DNA from: an uncultured Eubacteriales bacterium
GTDB lineage: Bacteria > Bacillota > Clostridia > Christensenellales > Aristaeellaceae
DNA length: 5,471 bases
Assembly (NCBI GenBank): GCA_900553315.1
Contig: USCW01000127.1
Span: 1 to 5,471 of the forward strand
Reading direction: 5' to 3'
Of this stretch, positions 1 to 5,463 are shown in pieces (the stretch's first letter is position 1; the number at the start of each line of letters is the position of its first letter). The notes under the pieces are model-generated. The model saw only the letters and a program-made list of their open reading frames with translations, searched no databases and was not told the origin of the DNA. The position numbers and the translations under genes are program-made.

Positions 1-2
1 GC

Positions 3-740
3 GAACTGACCCGCCGCAAGACGGTGCTGGAATCCGCGTCCCTGCCCGGCAAGCTGGCGGACTGCTCCGAGCGCGACCCCAGCAAGTGTGAAATCTTTCT
101 GGTGGAGGGCGACAGCGCCGGCGGCAGCGCCAAGGAAGGCCGCGACCGCCACTTCCAGGCGATCCTGCCCCTGCGCGGCAAGATTTTGAACGTGGAGAAG
201 GTCAACGAGGCCAAGGCGCTGAGCAATCAGGAGATTCGCGCCATGATCACCGCCTTCGGCTGCGGTTTCGGTAAGGACTTCGACGAAAGCAAGCTGCGCT
301 ATCACCGCATTGTGTGCATGACGGATGCCGACGTGGACGGCGCGCACATTCGTATTTTGATGCTGACCTTTTTCTACCGCTTCATGCGTCCGCTGATTGA
401 GAAGGGCTATGTCTACGCCGCCATGCCGCCGCTGTACAAGGTGACGAAGGGCAAGACGGAGCGCTACGTCTATGACGATGACGAGCTGCAAAAGGTACTG
501 GACGAGATTGGCCGCGATCCCAAGCCGGAGATTCAGCGCTACAAGGGTCTGGGCGAAATGAGCAAGGAGCAGCTGTGGAGCACGACCATGGACCCGGAGC
601 ATCGCACCATGATGCGCATTACCCCGGAGGACGCCATGGCCGCCGATGAAATTTTCACCCTTTTGATGGGCGATCAGGTGGAACCCCGCAAGAAGTTCAT
701 TGAGGAAAACTCCGATCTGGTCAAGGATCTGGATGTGTAA
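3..740 (+). CDS. gyrB: DNA gyrase subunit B, C-terminal part (5' end outside window)
   Basis: Partial gene: the reading frame is open from base 3 and ends with TAA at 738-740, giving 245 residues, so roughly the first 60 percent (ATPase and transducer domains) lies upstream of the window. What remains is the TOPRIM and C-terminal region that binds GyrA and holds the Mg2+ for DNA cleavage. The TOPRIM signature EGDSAGG with its catalytic Glu is at fragment residues 35-41, PLRGKILNVEK at 56-66, the metal-binding DADVDG at 108-113, and the conserved QRYKGLGEMS tail motif at 178-187. The D of EGDSAGG, a known quinolone-resistance position, is unaltered. There is no large insert after TOPRIM, as expected for a Gram-positive type enzyme. 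ParE/TopoIV is the alternative, but gyrA follows 0.9 kb downstream and the PLRGKILNVEK block is gyrase-like. No clear intrinsic terminator follows the stop, only a weak A/T-rich palindrome, so read-through into the next gene is plausible. Confidence 0.97.
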   Translation, partial: ELTRRKTVLESASLPGKLADCSERDPSKCEIFLVEGDSAGGSAKEGRDRHFQAILPLRGKILNVEKVNEAKALSNQEIRAMITAFGCGFGKDFDESKLRYHRIVCMTDADVDGAHIRILMLTFFYRFMRPLIEKGYVYAAMPPLYKVTKGKTERYVYDDDELQKVLDEIGRDPKPEIQRYKGLGEMSKEQLWSTTMDPEHRTMMRITPEDAMAADEIFTLLMGDQVEPRKKFIEENSDLVKDLDV

Positions 741-764
741 AAAAAGAACTTTTTGTAAACAGGA

Positions 765-794
765 TTGACAAGCTGCTTGCCAAGGGTATATTAT
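765..794 (+). promoter_or_regulatory. Sigma-A-type promoter between gyrB and the NYN gene
   Basis: A perfect -35 TTGACA is at 765-770, followed by TATTAT at 789-794 (18-bp spacer) or TATATT at 787-792 (16-bp spacer). The predicted start is about 799-801, immediately before the 5' hairpin of the downstream RNA. The spacer contains CTTGCCAAGGG (776-786), an exact reverse complement of CCCTTGGCAAG at 833-843. This is by far the best promoter-like sequence I found in the window. The start site is inferred. Confidence 0.75.
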
Positions 795-800
795 AGAGGA

Positions 801-887
801 GCGATAGGTTCTACCTAACGCCCGCTAATCCGCCCTTGGCAAGTAGGTGTCCCAGAATCAGGGAACGCCGAAGCTAAGGGCTTTTTT
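801..887 (+). ncRNA. Candidate structured leader RNA or small RNA, family not recognised
   Basis: The predicted transcript from the promoter just upstream folds into two elements. Hairpin I (801-821) has GCG/CGC and TAGGT/ACCTA stems separated by one A-A mismatch and closed by a TCT triloop. A 10-nt linker (822-831) follows. Hairpin II (832-881) has a 9-bp basal stem with one G-U pair (832-840 with 873-881), an asymmetric internal loop reading AGUA (842-845) opposite GAA (870-872), an 8-bp upper stem with one bulged A865 and one G-U pair (846-853 with 861-869), and a 7-nt loop AGAATCA (854-860). Six Ts follow at 882-887. AGUA/GAA is the consensus of the bulged-G (sarcin-ricin, loop E) motif, which makes a functional RNA more likely than a bare terminator. 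I could not match it to a known riboswitch, 6S RNA or SRP RNA. It could be a cis-acting attenuator or a free RNA of about 87 nt. Confidence 0.55.
832..887 (+). terminator. Intrinsic terminator upstream of the NYN gene
   Basis: GCCCTTGGC (832-840) pairs with GCTAAGGGC (873-881) over nine positions, including one G-U, and a T6 run follows at once (882-887). The enclosed 32 nt form their own stem (846-869). It lies after the local promoter and before the likely NYN start at 909, so it would attenuate expression of NYN and possibly gyrA unless it is prevented from folding. Confidence 0.65.
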
Positions 888-902
888 ATGCCCTTGAAAG
901 GG
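876..902 (+). promoter_or_regulatory. Overlapping alternative hairpins covering the NYN ribosome-binding site
   Basis: AAGGGC (876-881), the 3' strand of the terminator, can pair instead with GCCCTT (890-895). That same GCCCTT can instead pair through CCCT (891-894) with AGGG (899-902), which is the likely Shine-Dalgarno of the NYN start at 909. The pairings exclude one another: folding of the terminator leaves 891-894 free to cover the ribosome-binding site, while pairing of 876-881 with 890-895 removes the terminator and exposes it. Complementarity is seen directly; regulatory use is inferred. Confidence 0.4.
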
Positions 903-908
903 AAAGAG

Positions 909-1622
909 ATGCGGGCAGAAACAGTTGCAATTCTCGTAGACGGCGGCTTTTATCAGCGCATGGCCAAGCGCATTGGCGGAGAAAAAAGCGCGGAAGAGCG
1001 TGTGCATGAGCTGATGGAATATTGCAGGACGCATTTACGCCACAGGCATTCGGACGGCACGATAGAGTACGATGATTTGTACCGTATTTTCTATTATGAC
1101 TGTCCCCCGGCGGACAGAAACGTGTATCATCCGCTGCTAAAAAAGGACGTGTGCCTCAAGAAAACGCCGCTGTATGCGTACATGACGGCCTTCCATCAGG
1201 AAATGCGGCATCAGCGCAAGGTTGCGCTGCGCATGGGTAAGCTTTCCAGCAACGACCTGCACTATACGCTTAGTCTGGATGCACAGCGAAAGCTGCTGCG
1301 GGGCGACTTGACGGCAGCGGACTTGACCGAGTCGGACTTCACGCTGAACATTGGACAAAAGGGTGTGGATATGCGGATCGGGCTGGACATTTCCTCTATG
1401 GCGTTTAAAAAGCAGGTTACGCGGATCATTCTGATTTCCGGCGACAGCGATTTTGTTCCGGCGGCCAAACAGGCGCGGCGTGAAGGCATTGACTTCATGC
1501 TGAATCCCATGGGAGCAAAAATCAGTGACGATTTGTCAGAGCATATAGACGGCCTGATCAATCTCCCGCTGGTTCCACAGTCCAAGAAGAAATCAGCAGA
1601 AAAAAACTGTGACGCTGAATGA
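909..1622 (+). CDS. NYN domain-containing protein (PIN-like putative nuclease, LabA/DUF88 type)
   Basis: A 237-residue soluble protein with the NYN-domain pattern. The N-terminal strand VAILVDGGFY carries the first acidic residue (D11). KGVDMRIGLDIS supplies D154 and D160. IILISGDSDFVPAAKQARREGI carries D179 and D181. In PIN-like folds such residues line a metal-dependent ribonuclease site; activity on RNA is family knowledge, not shown here. The C-terminus is a short Lys-rich and acidic tail. I prefer ATG 909, which has AGGG six bases upstream and starts just before the conserved strand. An in-frame ATG at 888 would add seven residues but falls directly after the T-run of the terminator. Stop is TGA at 1620-1622. 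gyrA begins 29 bp later, so the two are probably one transcript. The specific target is unknown; the position between gyrB and gyrA is the only contextual hint. Confidence 0.85.
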   Translation: MRAETVAILVDGGFYQRMAKRIGGEKSAEERVHELMEYCRTHLRHRHSDGTIEYDDLYRIFYYDCPPADRNVYHPLLKKDVCLKKTPLYAYMTAFHQEMRHQRKVALRMGKLSSNDLHYTLSLDAQRKLLRGDLTAADLTESDFTLNIGQKGVDMRIGLDISSMAFKKQVTRIILISGDSDFVPAAKQARREGIDFMLNPMGAKISDDLSEHIDGLINLPLVPQSKKKSAEKNCDAE

Positions 1623-1651
1623 AGCAGTAATTCGATAGATGGAGCGACAAG

Positions 1652-4195
1652 ATGATTAATGACAAGCTGATTCCGGTAAATCTGGAACAGGAAATGAAGC
1701 GCTCCTTCATTTCCTACGCCATGGCGGTCATCGTGGACCGGGCCCTGCCGGATGTGCGGGACGGTCTGAAGCCCGTGCATCGGCGCATTCTCTATGATAT
1801 GAACGAGCTGGGCATGACCCCCGACAAGCCCTATCGCAAGAGCGCCCGTTTGGTGGGCGATGTGCTGGGTAAATTCCACCCCCACGGAGACTCCTCCGTG
1901 TACGACGCAATGGTACGTCTGGCCCAGCCCTTTAACATCCGCTATCCGCTGGTGGATGGTCAGGGCAACTTCGGCTCGGTGGACGGCGACGGCGCAGCCG
2001 CCATGCGTTACACCGAGGCCCGCATGGCGAAGCTCACCATGCACCTGCTGGACGACATCGAGAAGGACACGGTGGACTTCTACCCCAACTTCGATGAAAC
2101 GCTGATGCAGCCCGCTGTGCTGCCCAGCCGCTTCCCGAACCTGCTGGTGAACGGCTCCAGCGGTATTGCCGTGGGTATGGCCACCAACATTCCCCCCCAC
2201 AATCTGCGGGAGGTCATCGACGGCGTGGTCTGCATGATCGACAACCCCGAATGTACGGTGGAGGATTTGATGGGTCATATCAAGGGCCCGGATTTCCCCA
2301 CGGGCGGCATCATTCTGGGCCGCAGCGGCATCCGCTCCGCTTACATGACGGGCCGGGGCCGTATCCTCGTGCGTGCGCGCACAGAGATCGAGCCCATGAA
2401 TAACAGCCGCAGCCGCATTGTGGTCACGGAAATCCCCTACATGGTCAACAAGGCCAAGCTGGTGGAGAAGATCGCCGAGCTGTGCCACCAAAAGCAGCTG
2501 GAGGGCATCAGCGACATCCGCGACGAGAGCGACCGTACCGGTATGCGCATCGTGATCGAGCTGAAGAAGGACGTGTATCCGCAGGTGGTGCTGAACTACC
2601 TGTACAAGCACACGCAGATGCAGGAGACCTTCGGCGCGAACATGCTGGCGCTGGTGGACGGCAAGCCTCGCATCCTGAACCTGCGGGAGATGATCTATTA
2701 CTACCTTGAGCATCAAAAGGATGTTGTGACCCGCCGCACCCGCTTCGATCTGGACAAAGCGAAGGCTCGGGCGCATATCTTGGAGGGTCTGCTCAAGGCG
2801 CTGGATCACATCGACGAGATCGTGTCCATCATCCGCAGCAGCGAGAATCCCAATGCCGCGAAGGTCTCCTTGATGGAGCGCTTCGCCTTCTCCGACAAGC
2901 AGGCGCAGGCCATTCTGGACATGCGTCTGGCGCGCCTGACCGGTCTGGAACGGGAGAAGCTGATGGAGGAATATCAGCAGCTGGAAAAGACCATTGCGGA
3001 GCTTTCGGCCATTCTGGCGGACGAGCATCTGCTGATGGACGTTATCAAGACGGAGATCACGGCTATCCGGGATAAGTTCGGCGACGACCGCAAGACGGAG
3101 CTGACCACGCTGGAGGGTGAGATCGACGTGGCCGATCTGATCCAAGAGGAGGACATGGTGGTCACGCTGACCCATCAGGGCTACGTGAAGCGCATTGCCA
3201 AGTCCACCTACCGGGCGCAGCACCGCGGCGGCAAGGGCATCGCGGCTATGACCACCAAGGAAGAGGATTACGCCGAGCGCATGGTGGTGGTCTCCACCCA
3301 TGACGACATCATGTTCTTCACGAATCTGGGCCGCGTGTATCAGCTAAAGTGCTATCAAATTCCCGAGGCGGGACGCACAGCCCGCGGCACGGCCATGGTA
3401 AATATTCTGCAAATCTCCGGCGGCGAGAAGGTCACGAACATGATCCCCATGCCCGCGGAGACGGAGGGCCTGTCGCTGGTCATGGCGACCAAGGGCGGCA
3501 TGATTAAGAAAACGCCTATGTCCGAGTTCCAGAATCTGCGCAAGAACGGCCTGATTGCCATCGTGCTGAAGGAAGAGGACGAGCTGGTCAATGTAGCGCT
3601 GACCCACGGAAACGACGAAATCCTGATGGGCACCCGCGAGGGCATGTGCATTCGATTCAACGAGCAGCACATCCGCACCTGCGGCCGCGTGAGCATGGGT
3701 GTACGCGCCATCCGGCTGGACGAGGGCGACTATGTGATCGACATGGCGCGCATTGAGGAAGGCGCGGAGGTGCTGGTCATTACGGCCAAGGGCTTCGGCA
3801 AGCGCACCTCCTGCGACGAATACCGCGAACAGAGCCGCAACGGCAAGGGCGTTCGCGCCATGGCTGTGACGGATAAGACGGGTCCGCTGGCGGCACAGCT
3901 GCTGGTGCATCCGGACGAGGATATTCTGGTCATCACCGACGACGGCACGATCATTCGTGCCCGCGTGGCGGACATCCGCCTGTCCGGCCGCAATACCCAA
4001 GGCGTGCGTATCATGCGCATTGCCGAGGGCAGCGAGGTCGTGGCCGTGGCCCGCACCGAGGCCGAGGAGGAAGAAGCGGCTGAGGAAGCGGCGCTGGATA
4101 CTACAGAGGAGTTCGTCGAAGAGCCCACCGAAGACCCGTCTCTTGATATGAACATTGCCGACGGCGAGGCGGAAGAGCCCAAGGACGAAATTTAA
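1652..4195 (+). CDS. gyrA: DNA gyrase subunit A
   Basis: Complete 847-residue GyrA, the DNA breakage-reunion subunit that acts with GyrB as an A2B2 complex to introduce negative supercoils. The start is ATG 1652 with GGAG at 1641-1644, seven bases upstream. The winged-helix domain holds the catalytic R119-Y120 (in AAMRYTEAR) and I172 (in GSSGIAVGMATN), equivalent to the DNA-bending Ile of E. coli. The quinolone-resistance region HPHGDSSVYD has Ser81 and Asp85, matching wild-type E. coli Ser83 and Asp87. Tower and coiled-coil segments follow to about residue 490. The C-terminal beta-pinwheel carries the GyrA box at 523-529 as QHRGGKG, which separates gyrase from ParC; the usual second basic residue is His. 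Later degenerate blade repeats include GRTARG, GRVSMG, SRNGKG and GRNTQG. Residues 801-847 form a strongly acidic tail (21 Asp/Glu in the last 46). The stop TAA (4193-4195) overlaps the TTAA edge of the following palindromic element. Confidence 0.98.
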   Translation: MINDKLIPVNLEQEMKRSFISYAMAVIVDRALPDVRDGLKPVHRRILYDMNELGMTPDKPYRKSARLVGDVLGKFHPHGDSSVYDAMVRLAQPFNIRYPLVDGQGNFGSVDGDGAAAMRYTEARMAKLTMHLLDDIEKDTVDFYPNFDETLMQPAVLPSRFPNLLVNGSSGIAVGMATNIPPHNLREVIDGVVCMIDNPECTVEDLMGHIKGPDFPTGGIILGRSGIRSAYMTGRGRILVRARTEIEPMNNSRSRIVVTEIPYMVNKAKLVEKIAELCHQKQLEGISDIRDESDRTGMRIVIELKKDVYPQVVLNYLYKHTQMQETFGANMLALVDGKPRILNLREMIYYYLEHQKDVVTRRTRFDLDKAKARAHILEGLLKALDHIDEIVSIIRSSENPNAAKVSLMERFAFSDKQAQAILDMRLARLTGLEREKLMEEYQQLEKTIAELSAILADEHLLMDVIKTEITAIRDKFGDDRKTELTTLEGEIDVADLIQEEDMVVTLTHQGYVKRIAKSTYRAQHRGGKGIAAMTTKEEDYAERMVVVSTHDDIMFFTNLGRVYQLKCYQIPEAGRTARGTAMVNILQISGGEKVTNMIPMPAETEGLSLVMATKGGMIKKTPMSEFQNLRKNGLIAIVLKEEDELVNVALTHGNDEILMGTREGMCIRFNEQHIRTCGRVSMGVRAIRLDEGDYVIDMARIEEGAEVLVITAKGFGKRTSCDEYREQSRNGKGVRAMAVTDKTGPLAAQLLVHPDEDILVITDDGTIIRARVADIRLSGRNTQGVRIMRIAEGSEVVAVARTEAEEEEAAEEAALDTTEEFVEEPTEDPSLDMNIADGEAEEPKDEI

Positions 4196-4359
4196 GGCAC
4201 TACCGCACAATTCGTCGGCAGCGCTGGCGATGCCTTTTCTGCCATCTGCTTCTTGCAGAAATCTCGATTTACCTCCAGTAAACCTTCGATTTCTGCAATC
4301 GCATCTGACAAAAAATGCATTCGCCATCGCACCAATTCATTTGTGCGGTATTGCCTTAA
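4192..4359. mobile_element. MITE-like 168-bp imperfect palindrome with TTAA-bounded inverted ends
   Basis: The ends TTAAGGCACTACCGCACAA (4192-4210) and TTGTGCGGTATTGCCTTAA (4341-4359) are inverted repeats matching at 18 of 19 positions. Inside, further segments stay in register: TGGCGA (4225-4230) with TCGCCA (4321-4326), TTGCAGAAATC (4253-4263) with GATTTCTGCAA (4288-4298, exact), and TTTAC (4268-4272) with GTAAA (4278-4282). The whole unit therefore folds as one long hairpin. If the element proper is 4196-4355, TTAA on each side is a possible 4-bp target duplication. It has no transposase and no convincing ORF, so it is best read as a non-autonomous element, or else as an ERIC-like dispersed palindrome. 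It starts exactly at the gyrA stop without changing it, since TAA would also be present in an unoccupied GAAATTTAACCC site. Transcribed, it could protect or end the gyrA message, but it has no T-run. Confidence 0.6.
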
Positions 4360-4378
4360 CCCAAGGTCATCATATATA
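4351..4378 (+). promoter_or_regulatory. Weak possible promoter using the end of the palindromic element
   Basis: TTGCCT (4351-4356, 4 of 6 to TTGACA) lies in the right inverted end, and TATATA (4373-4378) follows after 16 bp. Transcription would begin near 4385, ahead of the YlbJ-like gene. Both boxes are only partial matches, and the downstream gene might instead be read from gyrA. Confidence 0.2.
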
Positions 4379-4385
4379 GGCGGTC

Positions 4386-4412
4386 GGAGGCATACCTTCC
4401 CGCGAAGGGAAG
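4386..4412 (+). promoter_or_regulatory. GGAGG and hairpin just before the YlbJ-like start
   Basis: GGAGG (4386-4390) is the strongest Shine-Dalgarno-like sequence here, but it lies 29 bases from ATG 4420. Between them CTTCCC (4396-4401) and GGGAAG (4407-4412) form a 6-bp hairpin with a GCGAA loop, which would shorten the physical distance but also covers the weak GGGAAG site nearer the start. No in-frame ATG, GTG or TTG lies between the in-frame stop TAA at 4357-4359 and 4420, so the start at 4420 stands unless a rare codon is used. Confidence 0.3.
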
Positions 4413-4419
4413 TGGGTGC

Positions 4420-5265
4420 ATGGCATGGCTGGGCTTGATCGTATGCGCGGCGCTGCTGCTGGTGCAGCCGGCGATCACCATCCATGCCGCGTCCGACGCT
4501 TGCGCGCTGTTCGCGCAAAGCGTACTCCCGGGCTTGTATCCATATATGATCCTGCTGCTTTTGCTGCTGGATCGTCTGCCCGCCTCAGCCCCCTATCCCG
4601 CGCTGGTGGCGCTGGGCTGGGGCGCGGGTTCGCCCTGCGGCGCAAAAATCTGCACAGCGAGACAGGCGAAGCTTTCTCCGCGAAGGCTTCGCCGCCTGTA
4701 TGTCTGCTGCGGCACCATGAGCCCCATGTTTCTCTATGGTACGCTGGGGCAATGGCTGCACAGCCAGCTTGCCGGACTGTGCATTTTGCTGGCGGTGCTG
4801 ACCGGAGGACTGACAGCCTCCGCCCTTGTGACGGGTCGCAAGGATGCGCCGCCACCAAGCATCGCACAGCCCCTCGCGGCTCCTGCGCTGACGTTGGGCA
4901 CAGCCGTTGAAAAGGCCTCCGTTACCCTACTGACCGTGTGCGGCTGCATGGTGCTGGGCAACGTCTTTGCATCCCTGTTCAGCCACTTCTTCCAAGCGCT
5001 GCCGCAGGGTATCCAACTGGGCGTGTCCTGTCTACTGGAGGTCACGACCGCCAGTAGAGCGCTGGTCGCATTGCCGCTGCCGCTTCCTCTGCGTGTGGCG
5101 CTGCTCAGCGGAGAAACAGGCTTCGGTGCGCTGGCCATCCTCATGCAGAATCGCGCCTTGGGCCCCACAGGGATCATGAGCTTTCCATGCCAGCTTGGCT
5201 GTCAACTGCTGCATGGCTTGATCTCCGCCTTGATAGGCTACGGACTTGCTGTAATGCTGCTGTGA
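4420..5265 (+). CDS. YlbJ-like integral membrane protein (nucleoside-recognition/Gate-type domain)
   Basis: A 281-residue, strongly hydrophobic protein. Membrane-type segments are near residues 1-20, 34-52, 57-75, 94-112, 117-137, 166-188, 196-220 and 262-281. The pattern fits the YlbJ / nucleoside-recognition family, known in spore-formers as sporulation membrane proteins: a VLPGLYPYMILLLLL segment, a Gly-rich turn GWGAGSPCGAK (66-76), a Leu/Arg-rich cytoplasmic stretch KLSPRRLRRLY (84-94), a SPMFLYGTLG re-entrant-like motif (101-110), the second-half segment EKASVTLLTVCGCMVLGNVF (164-183), then CLLEVTTASRAL (204-215). The two halves look like the paired repeats of that family. It is shorter than the roughly 400 residues of typical YlbJ, apparently at the N-terminus. 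The transported substrate is unknown. The Shine-Dalgarno near the start is weak. Identification is from motif pattern only and could be another Gate-domain protein. Confidence 0.65.
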   Translation: MAWLGLIVCAALLLVQPAITIHAASDACALFAQSVLPGLYPYMILLLLLLDRLPASAPYPALVALGWGAGSPCGAKICTARQAKLSPRRLRRLYVCCGTMSPMFLYGTLGQWLHSQLAGLCILLAVLTGGLTASALVTGRKDAPPPSIAQPLAAPALTLGTAVEKASVTLLTVCGCMVLGNVFASLFSHFFQALPQGIQLGVSCLLEVTTASRALVALPLPLPLRVALLSGETGFGALAILMQNRALGPTGIMSFPCQLGCQLLHGLISALIGYGLAVMLL

Positions 5266-5297
5266 TGCTAAAAAATTCCACGGGCTGTTAGTCGGCA

Positions 5298-5328
5298 GGT
5301 CGCGGCGGCTCTGTCAGCCGCCGTGACC
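5298..5328. repeat. Strong GC-rich hairpin downstream of the YlbJ-like gene
   Basis: GGTCGCGGCGGCT (5298-5310) pairs with AGCCGCCGTGACC (5316-5328) over 13 positions with one G-U pair and a CTGTC loop. No T-run follows on the + strand, and on the other strand the nearest one is about 24 bases away, so it is not a standard intrinsic terminator. It may be a transcript-end stabiliser, part of an unrecognised RNA, or a REP-like palindrome. Confidence 0.5.
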
Positions 5329-5350
5329 ATAGCCTAGCTTATCGGAGACC

Positions 5351-5369
5351 GCCCCTCACTTGCAGGGGC
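5351..5369. repeat. GCCCCT/AGGGGC hairpin with a competing partner
   Basis: GCCCCT (5351-5356) and AGGGGC (5364-5369) form a 6-bp stem with a 7-base loop. GGGGC (5365-5369) could pair instead with GCCCC at 5386-5390. It lies in the non-coding tail of the window and has no known function. Confidence 0.35.
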
Positions 5370-5423
5370 ATACTGTTTGGAGAAAGCCCCAACTCAACCC
5401 CCAGCTACTCTTCGGGAGGGAGC

Positions 5424-5463
5424 GCGAGGGAGGAGCTTCTCTTAGAGAAGCCGCCTCCCTCGC
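5424..5463. repeat. Long hairpin at the window end
   Basis: An outer stem GCGAGGGAGG (5424-5433) with CCTCCCTCGC (5454-5463) and an inner stem GCTTCTC (5435-5441) with GAGAAGC (5445-5451) give 17 pairs around a TTA loop, with only A5434 opposite C5452-G5453 unpaired. Such a stem suggests a dispersed palindromic repeat or a structured RNA. A terminator role cannot be judged because the window stops eight bases later. Confidence 0.45.

Noticed and set aside
741..757. AAAAAG/CTTTTT palindrome after the gyrB stop as a terminator
   Set aside because: The stem is A/T only and too weak to act as an intrinsic terminator.
798..881. 5S rRNA-like or c-di-GMP riboswitch-like fragments (GCGATAG, GGGAACGCCGAAGCTAAG)
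   Set aside because: Only short resemblances; the overall length and stem order fit neither family.
1262..3301. Very long minus-strand open frame of 679 codons opposite gyrA and NYN
   Set aside because: It is antisense to two clearly conserved genes, its His/Leu/Gln-rich composition is typical of a shadow of high-GC codons, and it shows no recognisable motif.
4192..4320. Minus-strand small ORF inside the palindrome (MHFLSDAIAEIEGLL...)
   Set aside because: It looks slightly protein-like, but the palindrome gives similar peptides on both strands, it has no evident ribosome site, and it ends with the element. A transposase remnant cannot be shown.
3344..4327. Minus-strand open frame of 327 codons opposite the gyrA 3' half
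   Set aside because: Ala/His/Gly-rich shadow of the GyrA C-terminal repeats with no family pattern.
4416..4910. Alternative + frame of 164 codons overlapping the YlbJ-like gene
   Set aside because: Arg/Ala/Cys-rich out-of-frame translation; the 4420 frame gives a coherent membrane protein with family motifs.
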